NCBI RefSeq assembly: GCF_014904735.1
Contig: NZ_JACZCR010000015.1
Location: 1 to 64,000 of the forward strand
Direction: 5' to 3'
DNA length: 64,000 nucleotides
Source of the DNA: Microbulbifer hainanensis
Lineage (GTDB): Bacteria > Pseudomonadota > Gammaproteobacteria > Pseudomonadales > Cellvibrionaceae
Shown: one piece after another, positions 17,713 through 26,302 of the stretch
Position numbering within the stretch: position 1 is the first letter of the stretch
How the letters are laid out: the number at the start of each line of letters is the position of its first letter
Notes under the pieces: model-generated
The model's input: the letters and a program-made list of their open reading frames with translations, nothing else
The model's database searches: none
Told to the model about the DNA's origin: nothing
Made by a program: the position numbers and the translations under genes

Positions 17713-18306
17713 ATGAGTAGTAACGTGAAAAAGCACTTTATCAGCGCGCAACAACTCCTGACGGATTCCTACGCGCTCGCAGAGCAAATTTTCCAGAGCG
17801 GTTTTCGCCCCAACTACATCGTCGGCGTCTGGCGTGGCGGTGCGCCGGTGGGTATCGCGGTACAGGAGCTGCTGCACGTGATGGGCGTGGACGCGGACCA
17901 CATTGCGATCCGTACGTCCTCCTATACCGGCATCGGCGAGCGCGACAAGAACGTGCGCGTACACGGCCTCACTTACCTGATCAAGCGCCTCGAGTCCCAC
18001 GACAACCTGCTGATCGTCGACGACGTGCACGATTCCGGCCTCAGCATCGACCAGACCATCAAGGACCTGCACAAGGCCTGTAAGAAAAACACACCGGCCA
18101 TCCGCGTGGCCACGCCGTACTACAAGCCGCATAACAACAAGACCGAGCGCGAGCCGGATTACTACCTCCACAAAACCAGCCAGTGGCTGGTGTTTCCGCA
18201 CGAGATCGACGGCCTGTCCCGCGAGGAAATTCTCGAGCACAAGCCGGAGCTGGCGCCGTACATCGAGCGGATAAGGACTGTAGAACCTGTCGCTGAGCCA
18301 GCCTGA
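17713..18306 (+). CDS. Purine phosphoribosyltransferase (hypoxanthine/xanthine type)
   Basis: This is a 197-residue cytosolic PRTase. The PRPP-binding motif is LLIVDDVHDSGLSIDQT, and the N-terminal YIVGVWRGGAPVGIAVQELL is the PPi/ribose contact region. Such enzymes convert a free purine base plus PRPP to the nucleotide. The third position in the Tsx-permease operon makes hypoxanthine, xanthine or guanine the probable substrate and gives a complete uptake-and-trap route. The hood region (RIRT near the end) differs from E. coli Hpt and Gpt, so specificity is left open. The C-terminal 15 residues are an unstructured tail. Confidence 0.88.
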   Translation: MSSNVKKHFISAQQLLTDSYALAEQIFQSGFRPNYIVGVWRGGAPVGIAVQELLHVMGVDADHIAIRTSSYTGIGERDKNVRVHGLTYLIKRLESHDNLLIVDDVHDSGLSIDQTIKDLHKACKKNTPAIRVATPYYKPHNNKTEREPDYYLHKTSQWLVFPHEIDGLSREEILEHKPELAPYIERIRTVEPVAEPA

Positions 18307-18539
18307 TCGTTCCAACTGCCCGGGTGCGGCCACAGGCCGTGCCCGGTGTTCGCCCACCAACGTCACGCCCCTTTACCGCTTAACCCAATTACAGCGTTTC
18401 TCCATTCCACAGCGTGCGCTAATTGGTTTATCTCCCCGTGGCAGAGGCGTATCCTTGCCGCCCACAGGCAAAATGAAAACGCCGGGGCCGACTGCTTATA
18501 AAACCGACGCCCCGGCCATTGGCAGGCAAGCCAGGCGAT

Positions 18540-20024
18540 ATGAACCACTCCGACATCCACATTCCCGGTTATACCGTGCACGGCCAGATCGGCCACGGCG
18601 GTATGGCTTCGGTCTACCTGGCCACCCAGGAATCCCTGAACAGGAAGGTAGCCATCAAGGTGCTGCGCAACAGTGCCGAGCAAGGTATCAATGAGCGTTT
18701 CGTCAAAGAGGCGCACTTCATCGCCAGCCTTTCCAATCCGCATGTCATCACCATTTACGATATCTCCTCGCTGGCGAACGGCGATCACTACATCGCCATG
18801 GAGTATGTCGACGGCGGTGACCTGACCGATAACCAGCACCGGTTTCAGCAGCCTGATGCAGCCCTGCGGCTCATCCGGCAGATCGCCGACGGACTGGCGG
18901 TGGTGCACGATAAGGGCATCATCCATCGCGACGTCAAACCGGCCAATATCCTGTTCCGCAAGGATGGCACCGCGGTACTGACCGATTTCGGTATCGCCAA
19001 GGATGTGGACAACAACTCCGACCTGACCCAGGCCGGCTTTAGCCTGGGCAGCCCGTCCTACAGCAGCCCGGAGCAGGCGCAGGGGCAACCGCTGGATATC
19101 ACCACGGATATCTATGGCCTGGGCGTGATCCTGCTGGAACTGTTGCTCGGGCATAATCCCTTCAAGGGCGATAGCCATACCTCCACCGCGATCAATCATA
19201 TCCAGCAACCGGTTCCGGTTTTGCCCGCCGAATTGCACTATCTGTCCCCGTTGCTCGCGCGCATGCTGGCGAAGCAGCCGGCCGCGCGCTTCCAGTCCTG
19301 CCGGGAACTGGTGGAAGCCATCGAGCCATTGCTCAAGCCCACCGCGATAGGGAAAGTCAGTGACAAAACGGGAGGGATCGTCTCGCGGTTTGGCGCGATC
19401 CGGCTGGGCGGTAAGACCTATCCTCTGCTGCTGCCCGCGCTGGGCATTGTGGCCGCAGTCGCCCTGGTTTTCGCGCTGACCTATGAAAGCAAGACCGACC
19501 GACAAATCCGCCAGCTGCTGGAACAGGCGGAACTGAGTCTGGACCAGGGCCGCTATATTTCCCCGGAGCACGACAACGCCCGCTATTACTATCGCCAGGT
19601 TCTGCTGCTGGACAACGAAAACAATAAGGCGAATCAGGGCCTGGAGACTGTCACGACAAGGTTGATCGAGGACTACGTTGCCCAGGGTGCCGAAGCGCTG
19701 GAAAGCGGCCGTCTGAATCGCCCCAAGGGTGACAACGCACTCCACTATTACCGCAAGGCGCTGGCACTGGATCCGGAAAACCCGCAGGCCAATGCGGGCA
19801 TGAAGCAGTTGGCGGCGGAGTTTGCTCGCCGCGCCCGCGCCAGCCTGCTCGAGGACGATCTCAAACGGGCCGATTACAACGTAAAGCGCGGCCTGCGTAT
19901 CCAACCGGAGAGTAAGGAGCTGCTCGCCTTGCGCACTGAGATCGACGAGAAAATGCCGGCGGCAAAAAAGCTGATTCGCAACGTGTTCGGCAAAATCCGG
20001 GAAACCATCGACGGCAAGGGTTGA
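18540..20024 (+). CDS. Membrane-anchored Ser/Thr protein kinase with periplasmic repeats
   Basis: This is a 494-residue PknB-type kinase. The kinase domain (residues 10-270) has a Gly loop GHGGMASVY, Lys40 in VAIK, HRDVKPAN with Asp131, Asp149 of DFGIAK and the APE-equivalent SSPEQAQG, so it should be active. One transmembrane helix follows at about 298-320 (LLPALGIVAAVALVFALTY). The C-terminal 170 residues lie outside the inner membrane. They contain two to three TPR-like units, the clearest being DNARYYYRQVLLLDNENNKA and DNALHYYRKALALDPENPQA. The protein has no PASTA domains. The ATG at 18540 is chosen because the kinase starts within ten residues; a TTG at 18519 adds seven. No phosphatase gene is adjacent. 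Confidence 0.92.
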   Translation: MNHSDIHIPGYTVHGQIGHGGMASVYLATQESLNRKVAIKVLRNSAEQGINERFVKEAHFIASLSNPHVITIYDISSLANGDHYIAMEYVDGGDLTDNQHRFQQPDAALRLIRQIADGLAVVHDKGIIHRDVKPANILFRKDGTAVLTDFGIAKDVDNNSDLTQAGFSLGSPSYSSPEQAQGQPLDITTDIYGLGVILLELLLGHNPFKGDSHTSTAINHIQQPVPVLPAELHYLSPLLARMLAKQPAARFQSCRELVEAIEPLLKPTAIGKVSDKTGGIVSRFGAIRLGGKTYPLLLPALGIVAAVALVFALTYESKTDRQIRQLLEQAELSLDQGRYISPEHDNARYYYRQVLLLDNENNKANQGLETVTTRLIEDYVAQGAEALESGRLNRPKGDNALHYYRKALALDPENPQANAGMKQLAAEFARRARASLLEDDLKRADYNVKRGLRIQPESKELLALRTEIDEKMPAAKKLIRNVFGKIRETIDGKG

Positions 20025-20131
20025 GTCGACGCGGGCAGGATTGCCGCGCTGGTTTGATCAATCGGGCCCGTCTCCGCTGAGCTTACTGCTGCGCAGGCGA
20101 GTTGGGCACCAATAAATTCGACAAATGTAAA

Positions 20132-20187
20132 AAGACCGAAAACTTCCCAATATAACACCCGTGGAATTTTTCGGTCTTATATTTTTT
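20132..20187. terminator. Hairpin between convergent kinase and secreted-protein genes
   Basis: Arms AAGACCGAAAA (20132-20142) and TTTTCGGTCTT (20168-20178) are separated by 25 bases, with a T-rich tail on each strand. Probably a bidirectional terminator. Confidence 0.65.
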
Positions 20188-20189
20188 GA

Positions 20190-20708
20190 CTACTGGCTCG
20201 CCTGGGATCTTCTACTCTCCAACTCCCTATTAACTTTGTCCGGATCGGCCTTCTGGGATATCGAGAAGGTCATGTTTTTACTTCTGGCCATAGCCAAAAC
20301 CTGCTTGGTTCTGAGGTATTTCCCTACCGCCATCCCGAGCATAAAACCGCAGCCAGCATTCTCGTCTTTACCTTTAATGACCGTCTGTACAATTTTTTCG
20401 TAAGCGGCGTTGCTCTTTTCCAGCATTGCATCCCACTCGCCATTCGCCCTCTTCTCGGCAATTATTTTCTGGTTCTCCTCACTGAACCCCTGAAGACCTT
20501 CCGAGAGCGCCTGTTCAAAATCAAAACCCATATCGCGCGTTGCATAGGCGCAATTCCCAGATGAGAGATGATCTATCTGCGCGATAGCCTGTATATACTC
20601 AGCCAAAGTCGGCGCGTAGACCTTATCGTGTGTGGTTTCTGCCTTTACTGGCATTACCATGAGCAGGGAAATCACCGCGAACAGAGTACTTCTGGTTGTT
20701 ATATTCAT
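20190..20708 (-). CDS. Small secreted protein of unknown function
   Basis: The precursor is 172 residues. I choose the ATG at 20708, preceded by a G-rich GGGGGCAAG. It begins a clear signal peptide (MNITTRSTLFAVISLLMVMPVKA, cut before ETTHDKVY). The mature protein is polar and mostly helical, with two Cys (NCAYATRD and AGCGFML) that could form a disulfide in the periplasm. A GMAVGKYLRTKQVLAMA stretch is mildly hydrophobic but short for a membrane helix. I do not recognise a family. The gene is convergent with the kinase gene, from which it is separated by a bidirectional hairpin; no functional link can be claimed. Confidence 0.65.
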   Translation of the reverse strand: MNITTRSTLFAVISLLMVMPVKAETTHDKVYAPTLAEYIQAIAQIDHLSSGNCAYATRDMGFDFEQALSEGLQGFSEENQKIIAEKRANGEWDAMLEKSNAAYEKIVQTVIKGKDENAGCGFMLGMAVGKYLRTKQVLAMARSKNMTFSISQKADPDKVNRELESRRSQASQ

Positions 20709-21072
20709 CTTGCCCCCAAGCAGGAAATTTCGGTTTTTTGCATAGAGAATGGGATCATGTAACTCGAGGATACCTGAAAGCAGTTGCAATTGCGCAATAG
20801 TGCCATGCCCCTCAGTACGCCTGTTCCGCATTAACGCGCTGGTACATTACGGTAAGAGGCAACCTCGCCGGTCGACTTTACCGGCAAGAAATATCACGAA
20901 TGGGCGGGTATCCAATTTACGACGGTCGGCGATTTACGACTGATAATATCGGCGTTTTATGGCGTCGAGAAAATAGCAACTTCGACTGAATGCGGGACTA
21001 ATTCCATTGATTACTCAGGCGCCGAGATTCAATTGATGAGAATCCCGCCATACATGAGGGCATCACCGCCCA
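20709..21072. other. Gap with no recognised gene
   Basis: About 360 bases lie upstream of the secreted-protein gene and downstream of the DUF2955 gene. A small inverted repeat GCCGGT/ACCGGC (20867-20885) and two copies of TTTACGAC near 20914-20940 are the only structure seen. Confidence 0.35.
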
Positions 21073-22086
21073 TTAATTTCTGGTCAGTTCAAAGCGGTTG
21101 AGAAAGCCGTCGAGCAGGTAGGCAAACAGCATCAGCACCAGTAGCGCGACGGTGACGGATGTCAGACGGTAGGCGGTACCGTAGAGGATATCCTTGTGCG
21201 GCTGCATATATTGGCCGAACAGGATGCCGACCGTGGTCAGTGCCCCGAACCCCATGCCGGAGCCTGCGCGTTCCACCAGGTGCAGTTTTGCCGTCATCAG
21301 CACGGTAATGAAGAGTGCCAATACGACCAGAAGCAGGTGACTGATCAGGTCGTACAGCAGCAGCTGCACGCCGATAGCGAGTACACAGCCATAGGCAACG
21401 CCCTGGCAGCGTTTCCACGCGGCGATCAGTGTGCCCTGGTAGGTCATCGGGAAGAGCACCAGCATTGTCGCCACCTGGGCCGACAGGGAGTCTTTCAGAT
21501 CCAGGGTCTGGAAAACCATAAACGACAACGTGGCCAGTATGGCGCCCATCAGCGTGCGGTGATTGATCTGCGATGCTGTCAGGTTCTGCCGCGGCGGTGG
21601 CGCGACAGTTTCGGTTTCCGGAATCAGCCAGTACAACACTGCGGCGGCCACTACCGAGAAGAGCGATGCCAGCCCGATAGTGGCCACCATATCCATGATG
21701 TTGGTAGAGACATAGCTGGAAAAGTGCAGCAACGTCGATAACGTCACCAACCCCGCCGCACCCAACAGGAAATAGGGTGTGCTCGCCATCAGGCGGAAAT
21801 GCCAGCAGAAAACCGCAAACACGGCCAGGGTCATCAGCGGCGGATACGGCGCAAAGAAGGTGTACAGGAGCCACACCTCCACCACGTTGAGCACCGCGCT
21901 CCCCAAAAACTGCGCGGCGATCAGGCGGTCGAACCTGGGCAGCATGCCCAGTAGCAGCATGGGGAAAACCGTAAAGAAAATGCCGAACGGCCAGCCCAAT
22001 AACTTACACAGGAAAAAACCACTGCAACTGCCGAAAGCAATACGCAGCAGACGTCTTTTTTCCAGCTCTGTGAGATTGGTAGACAT
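21073..22086 (-). CDS. DUF2955-family inner-membrane component of an efflux system
   Basis: This 337-residue protein has about ten hydrophobic segments in two blocks (residues 15-155 and 185-335) joined by a polar linker containing ETETVAPPPRQN. This is the arrangement of DUF2955 proteins, distant relatives of the aromatic acid exporter (AaeB/FUSC) family. It is the last gene of a MarR-HlyD-DUF2955 operon, 21 bases after the HlyD stop. It likely forms the membrane pump that works with the HlyD adaptor to expel small toxic compounds such as aromatic or fusaric-type acids. The substrate is inferred from the family. No outer-membrane factor is encoded nearby. Confidence 0.85.
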   Translation of the reverse strand: MSTNLTELEKRRLLRIAFGSCSGFFLCKLLGWPFGIFFTVFPMLLLGMLPRFDRLIAAQFLGSAVLNVVEVWLLYTFFAPYPPLMTLAVFAVFCWHFRLMASTPYFLLGAAGLVTLSTLLHFSSYVSTNIMDMVATIGLASLFSVVAAAVLYWLIPETETVAPPPRQNLTASQINHRTLMGAILATLSFMVFQTLDLKDSLSAQVATMLVLFPMTYQGTLIAAWKRCQGVAYGCVLAIGVQLLLYDLISHLLLVVLALFITVLMTAKLHLVERAGSGMGFGALTTVGILFGQYMQPHKDILYGTAYRLTSVTVALLVLMLFAYLLDGFLNRFELTRN

Positions 22087-22107
22087 GGCGATTAGTAGAC
22101 TCTGGGA

Positions 22108-23172
22108 TTAATAGACAAAGTGCAGCAGGCTGACGATGCGCATCTGGACTTTACCAATCCAGCGCAGCAGTCCGCTGTCGGTGCCCGCCAACATGACGGT
22201 GGCGCGTGATCCGGTAACCAGTGACGGCGGCAGCTTGTCATTGAGCTCTACATAGACCCGGACCCGCTGCGCATCGCGCACCCAGCGGTCGCTCTCGTCC
22301 GGCGCGGCGAGTTTGCCGTTAGGAGAGAGCTGGCCTTTTGCCACCCCCAGGTCGCGGCTGCGCAACGTCGCGGAAAATACCCTGCCCGGCAGCGCATCAA
22401 ATACCACCCAGGCCGGCGCATTGTCGGTAATATCGGACAGGGTTTTCTCGCGAAAATCGGCGGTGATGCGCTCATTGCCAACGACAACCAGTGACATCAA
22501 CGACTGTTTGGCCTGTGCCTGGATGCCGGAAACCAGCTGCAGGTTGGAAACAACACCATCTTCGGGCGCGCGCACTTCAGTGCGCGACAGTGCCAGCCTG
22601 GCGGAATCCAGTTGATTCTGGGCCTGACGTACCAGCAGGTTTTTATCGCCCTCGAAACCCAGTTGCACCTGGATCGCCCGGCGCTTCTCCCTGGTGGCAA
22701 CCAGTTGCGCCGCCGCGGTGTCCACAGCGGTGGCAGCCTTATCGAGAGTCTGCTGACTGACCACCTTGGTGGCACGCAGGGATTGCAAGCGCTTGAACTC
22801 GCGCTTTTTCTCGATGTTATCGGCTTCGGATCCTTTCACCGCCGCATCGGCCTGTGCCAGCTGGGCGCGCAGGTTGTCGTTGGTCTGCTGGGCGGCGCCC
22901 AGCGCCAGTTCGGCTTTCTGTACCGCCAGTTCATAGTCGCTGGGGTCAATGCGGAACAGCAGCTGCCCGGCTTCGACCTTCTGGTTGTTGGTCACATCCA
23001 CTTCCACCACTTCGCCCGCCACGCGGGGAGCAATGGTGAGGACCGGACGCTGTACCATGGCATGCGGGGTCATGGGGATGACCATATCGGCCATCAACAC
23101 ATAGGCAAGCACAAGCAGGAACAGCGCGCCGGCACGACGCATCCAACGATTGAAATGCTTGTCTGCTGTCAT
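22108..23172 (-). CDS. HlyD/EmrA-family periplasmic adaptor protein
   Basis: This is a 354-residue membrane fusion protein. It has a single N-terminal helix (about residues 15-32, ALFLLVLAYVLMADMVI), then a biotinyl-lipoyl half (VAGEVVEVDVTNNQKVEAGQLLFRIDP) and an alpha hairpin (about 75-190, rich in Ala/Gln/Lys coiled coil). The second lipoyl half (VRAPEDGVVSNLQLVSG) and a beta-barrel domain follow. It matches the EmrA/AaeA adaptor pattern, bridging an inner-membrane pump to an outer-membrane channel. Its ATG overlaps the MarR stop codon (ATGA, 23169-23172), which indicates translational coupling. The DUF2955 protein downstream is the expected pump. Confidence 0.93.
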   Translation of the reverse strand: MTADKHFNRWMRRAGALFLLVLAYVLMADMVIPMTPHAMVQRPVLTIAPRVAGEVVEVDVTNNQKVEAGQLLFRIDPSDYELAVQKAELALGAAQQTNDNLRAQLAQADAAVKGSEADNIEKKREFKRLQSLRATKVVSQQTLDKAATAVDTAAAQLVATREKRRAIQVQLGFEGDKNLLVRQAQNQLDSARLALSRTEVRAPEDGVVSNLQLVSGIQAQAKQSLMSLVVVGNERITADFREKTLSDITDNAPAWVVFDALPGRVFSATLRSRDLGVAKGQLSPNGKLAAPDESDRWVRDAQRVRVYVELNDKLPPSLVTGSRATVMLAGTDSGLLRWIGKVQMRIVSLLHFVY

Positions 23173-23609
23173 TTTCTTTCCTCTTCGAGTACCGCTTGCG
23201 CGTTACTGATGATGATTTCCAATACGTCGTGCAGCATCTTGCGCTGCTCGCTACTGACGCCCTTCAGCAGCAATTTGCGGCCATCCCGGGCAACGACTTC
23301 CATTTTGCCGAGCAACTCCCTGCCCGCATCGGTTAACCAGACGGTGCGGCAGCGGCCGTCTTCGGGATTGGTGCGCCGCTCGATCAGGCCAGCCTCTTCC
23401 AGCTGGCCGAGCGTGCGCACCAGCGAGGGCTGTTCGACACCGACGTTGGCCGCCAGCACGGTCTGGGTGCAACCCTCGCCTACCTTGTCCAGTACCAGCA
23501 AAGCCACCCAGCGGGTCTGGGTCAGCCCCAGCTCGGCCATATAGTGGTCGACGACGGTGCGCCAGATATGTCCGGCGCGATTCATCAACCAGCCCAGATT
23601 GCTCTCCAT
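23169..23609 (-). CDS. MarR-family transcriptional regulator of the efflux operon
   Basis: This is a 146-residue winged-helix repressor. The recognition region is VLAANVGVEQPSLVRTLGQLEEAGLIERRTNPEDGRCRTVWLT, with the usual wing Asp-Gly-Arg motif. Flanking helices would form the dimer interface. It is first in the operon with the HlyD and DUF2955 genes and probably represses it until a phenolic or similar ligand binds. Two identical palindromes upstream (23626-23637, 23654-23665) are the likely operators. A GAGGTG ribosome-binding site precedes the ATG at 23609. Confidence 0.94.
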   Translation of the reverse strand: MESNLGWLMNRAGHIWRTVVDHYMAELGLTQTRWVALLVLDKVGEGCTQTVLAANVGVEQPSLVRTLGQLEEAGLIERRTNPEDGRCRTVWLTDAGRELLGKMEVVARDGRKLLLKGVSSEQRKMLHDVLEIIISNAQAVLEEERK

Positions 23610-23625
23610 AAGGCACCTCTATTAA

Positions 23626-23665
23626 TTAGCATGCTAAGCAATATAGCACATAGTTAGCATGCTAA
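23626..23665 (-). promoter_or_regulatory. Twin MarR operators flanking the operon -10 box
   Basis: Two identical perfect palindromes TTAGCATGCTAA lie at 23626-23637 and 23654-23665, spaced 28 bp centre to centre. On the minus strand a TG-extended -10 box (TATATT, 23640-23645) lies between them. Binding of MarR to either would block RNA polymerase. The promoter and operator roles are predicted. Confidence 0.75.
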
Positions 23666-23807
23666 CGAAATAGAAAGGAGACTAGCCGGTCAGATAGGCG
23701 CGCGCAACCACTGGCCGGCGCGGTTCGCGCAACACGGGCGGGAAGATAAAAGATGGGAAGAGAGGAGCCTTTCCGGGAGTCGACCAATATCTGGCTATGG
23801 GAATGGC

Positions 23808-24731
23808 CTACCCGTGGGCCTCCGCCAGACACTGCCAGAACGTCTGCACAATGCGCGACGGCTTCGGTGATACCCGCTGGATCGCGACAAACTCGCAGCG
23901 GTACTGATAGCGCTGCGGGCATACCGCACGAATCTCCCCGCGCTTGACGAAGGTTTCCGCGTAGTGGTCCGGCAGGTAGCCGATATAGCGGCCGGACTGC
24001 AGGCAGTGAACGATGGCTTCCTGGTCGTTGACGGTGATATCCCGCTCCAGACCCAGGCGGTTGCCGACTTCCATGTTCGGCGAGTGGTAGCCGAGACCGG
24101 CGTATTTGCAGCTGCGGATGGCATCATCGTCGATGGAGATATCGGCGGTGCCGAACAGCGGGTGGCGATAGCCGCAGTAGAGATACATCTGCTCGTCAAA
24201 TAGGCGTTGATAGTCGAGGCTGGGCGAGGCCCGGTGGGCCGGGATCACCCCCAGCTGGAAACGGCCCTCCATCACCCCACGCTCCACTTCGTTGATCGGC
24301 TCGATGTGGATATCCAGACTCACCTCCGGCGCCAGGTCATCGAAACGCCGCAGCGCCTCATCGATATGCGCGGCCGGGTTGGTGACCATCTTGTCGAACA
24401 GGGCAATGGAGATATGGCCGGTCATGCGCTTGTGCACATCCGCCACCTCGCCGCGGAAGGCATCCAGTGAACCCAGCAGGCGCAGCGTGGCCTGGTAGAT
24501 CTGCCGCCCCTCGTCAGTCAGCGCAAAGCCGCCGCGGCCGCGCCGGCACAGGGTCACTCCCAGGCGCACTTCGAGGTCCTTGATATGCCGGCTGATGGTG
24601 GAGCGGCCCACGTTCAGCTCCAGCTCCGCCGCCGAGAAGCCGCCGGCCTCGGCCACGGCGCGGAAAACCCGCAACAGCCGCAGATCGATATCGCTCAACT
24701 GCCCCAGCAGGGCTGCCTGTTTACGCGCCAC
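23808..24731 (-). CDS. LysR-family regulator, divergent from beta-alanine genes
   Basis: This is a 307-residue LysR-type regulator. The N-terminal helix-turn-helix lies at about residues 14-73 (LRLLRVFRAVAEAGGFSAAELELNVGRSTISRHIKDLEVRLG). A linker helix and a periplasmic-binding-like effector domain (about 92-295) follow. It is transcribed away from an omega-amino acid aminotransferase gene, so beta-alanine or a related amine is the probable effector. The start is a GTG at 24731. A 16-bp palindrome in the shared spacer is the likely binding site. Confidence 0.92.
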   Translation of the reverse strand: MARKQAALLGQLSDIDLRLLRVFRAVAEAGGFSAAELELNVGRSTISRHIKDLEVRLGVTLCRRGRGGFALTDEGRQIYQATLRLLGSLDAFRGEVADVHKRMTGHISIALFDKMVTNPAAHIDEALRRFDDLAPEVSLDIHIEPINEVERGVMEGRFQLGVIPAHRASPSLDYQRLFDEQMYLYCGYRHPLFGTADISIDDDAIRSCKYAGLGYHSPNMEVGNRLGLERDITVNDQEAIVHCLQSGRYIGYLPDHYAETFVKRGEIRAVCPQRYQYRCEFVAIQRVSPKPSRIVQTFWQCLAEAHG

Positions 24732-24808
24732 TCTCTAACCCCAACTCATTCCTGACTCCGAGGCCCGCAACAGGAGCCTTAGTTGCATCTATATGAAACT
24801 AAAGATCG

Positions 24809-24824
24809 ATAAATTGCAATTTAT
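24809..24824. promoter_or_regulatory. 16-bp palindrome between LysR and aminotransferase genes
   Basis: ATAAATTGCAATTTAT is a perfect palindrome 62 bases ahead of the aminotransferase start. TATGAAAC occurs as a direct repeat at 24792 and 24822, 30 bases apart, overlapping it. Likely LysR operator and activation site. Confidence 0.6.
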
Positions 24825-24886
24825 GAAACATTGAGCCTGATCCAGAATTCGGGGCATCCATTACCAATCTGAGTCGGAGAATAAAA

Positions 24887-26227
24887 ATGAGCGACAAGTT
24901 TGCCGGCCTGACGCAGGCCCAGCTGGACGCCCACTGGATGGCCTACACCGCCAACCGCCAGTTCAAACGGGACCCCCGCATCATCACCGGTGCCGAGGGC
25001 TGCTACTACACCAGCGCCGATGGCCGCCGCATTTTCGACGGCCTGTCCGGCCTGTGGACCTGCGGCGCGGGCCACAACCGCAGCGAGATTGCCGACGCGG
25101 TCAGCGAACAGCTGCGCACACTCGACTACTCCCCGGCGTTCCAGTTCGGCCACCCCAAGGCATTCGAGCTGGCCGAGCGCATCACCCAGTTCATGCCGGA
25201 AGGCCTGAACCGCGTCTTCTTTACCGGCTCCGGCTCCGAATCCGCCGAGACCTCCCTGAAGATCGCCCGCGCCTACTGGCGCAAGAAGGGCATGCCCAGC
25301 AAGACCAAGCTGATCGGCCGCGCCAAGGGTTACCACGGGGTGAACTTCGGCGGCATCAGCGTCGGCGGCATCGGCGCCAACCGCGCCCTGTACGGCACTG
25401 CGGTGGACGCCGATCACCTGGCGCACACGGTGCTGCCGGAGAACCGCTTCAGCAAGGGCATGCCGGAAGAGGGTGCACACCTGGCCGACGAACTGCTGGA
25501 ACTGGTGGCGCTGCACGATGCCTCCAATATCGCCGCTGTTATCGTCGAGCCGATGGCGGGCTCCGCCGGCGTGCTGCCGCCCCCCGTGGGCTACCTGAAA
25601 CGCCTGCGCGAGATCTGCGACCAGCACAACATCCTGCTGATTTTCGACGAGGTCATCACCGCGTTTGGCCGTATGGGCGCCGCCACCGGTGCCGAGGCCT
25701 TCGGCGTGACACCGGATATCCTCAATACCGCCAAGCAGCTGACCAATGGCGCCGTGCCGATGGGCGCGGTGATCGCCAAGCAGGAGATCTACGACACCTT
25801 CATGGAACAGGGCGGCCACGATTACCTGCTGGAACTGCCCCACGGTTACACCTATTCCGCCCACCCGGTCGCCTGCGCCGCAGCGCTGGCCTCACTGGAT
25901 ATTCTCGAAAAGGAAAACCTGTTCGCCCGCGCCGGCGAACTGGCCACAGTACTGGAAGAGAGTGTGCACCAGCTGAAGGGCTTACCCCTGGTGACCGACA
26001 TCCGCAACTGCGGCGTGGCCGCCGGCCTCACCATCGAGGCGGCGCCGGGCGAGCCACTGCTGCGCCCCTACCAGATCGCCATGAAGATGTGGGAGAAGGG
26101 CTTCTATGTGCGCTATGGTGGCGACACCGTACAGCTGGGCATGCCGTTTGTGGCGCAGCCCGAAGAGATCGACCGGCTCGTTAATGCGCTGGGCGACTGC
26201 ATCAAATTGGTCGCGGACAGCCAGTAA
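24887..26227 (+). CDS. Beta-alanine (omega-amino acid)--pyruvate aminotransferase
   Basis: This is a 446-residue class III PLP aminotransferase. Landmarks are LWTCGAGHN, FFTGSGSESAETSLKIAR (phosphate and substrate binding), GYHGVNFGGISVGGI, IFDEVITAFGR (Asp that holds the PLP ring nitrogen) and the PLP Schiff-base Lys283 in TAKQLTNGAVPMG. It is closely similar to the beta-alanine:pyruvate transaminases (about 440-450 residues), which make malonate semialdehyde and L-alanine. The next gene, mmsA, uses that semialdehyde, and a LysR regulator is divergent, so the pathway context supports the call. Related substrates such as other omega-amino acids or taurine cannot be excluded. Confidence 0.92.
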   Translation: MSDKFAGLTQAQLDAHWMAYTANRQFKRDPRIITGAEGCYYTSADGRRIFDGLSGLWTCGAGHNRSEIADAVSEQLRTLDYSPAFQFGHPKAFELAERITQFMPEGLNRVFFTGSGSESAETSLKIARAYWRKKGMPSKTKLIGRAKGYHGVNFGGISVGGIGANRALYGTAVDADHLAHTVLPENRFSKGMPEEGAHLADELLELVALHDASNIAAVIVEPMAGSAGVLPPPVGYLKRLREICDQHNILLIFDEVITAFGRMGAATGAEAFGVTPDILNTAKQLTNGAVPMGAVIAKQEIYDTFMEQGGHDYLLELPHGYTYSAHPVACAAALASLDILEKENLFARAGELATVLEESVHQLKGLPLVTDIRNCGVAAGLTIEAAPGEPLLRPYQIAMKMWEKGFYVRYGGDTVQLGMPFVAQPEEIDRLVNALGDCIKLVADSQ

Positions 26228-26234
26228 TCACCAC

Positions 26235-26259
26235 GGATCCCGGCCTGCGCCGGGATAGC
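26235..26259. repeat. REP-like palindrome, third copy
   Basis: A hairpin with core CCCGGCCTGCGCCGGG lies between the aminotransferase and mmsA genes. The same core occurs twice downstream of the third M1 gene (50595-50663). It could act as mRNA-stabilising or attenuating structure inside the operon. Confidence 0.7.
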
Positions 26260-26302
26260 AAAATAAAAGATTTAATTATTCAAAGAATAGAGAGGTTTAC
26301 TC

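Noticed and set aside
17026-18366. 446-residue minus-strand open frame
   Set aside because: It covers the permease and phosphoribosyltransferase genes in antisense, and both of those have strong motifs.
18363-19904. 513-residue minus-strand open frame
   Set aside because: Antisense to the Ser/Thr kinase, which has all kinase motifs. The shadow has none.
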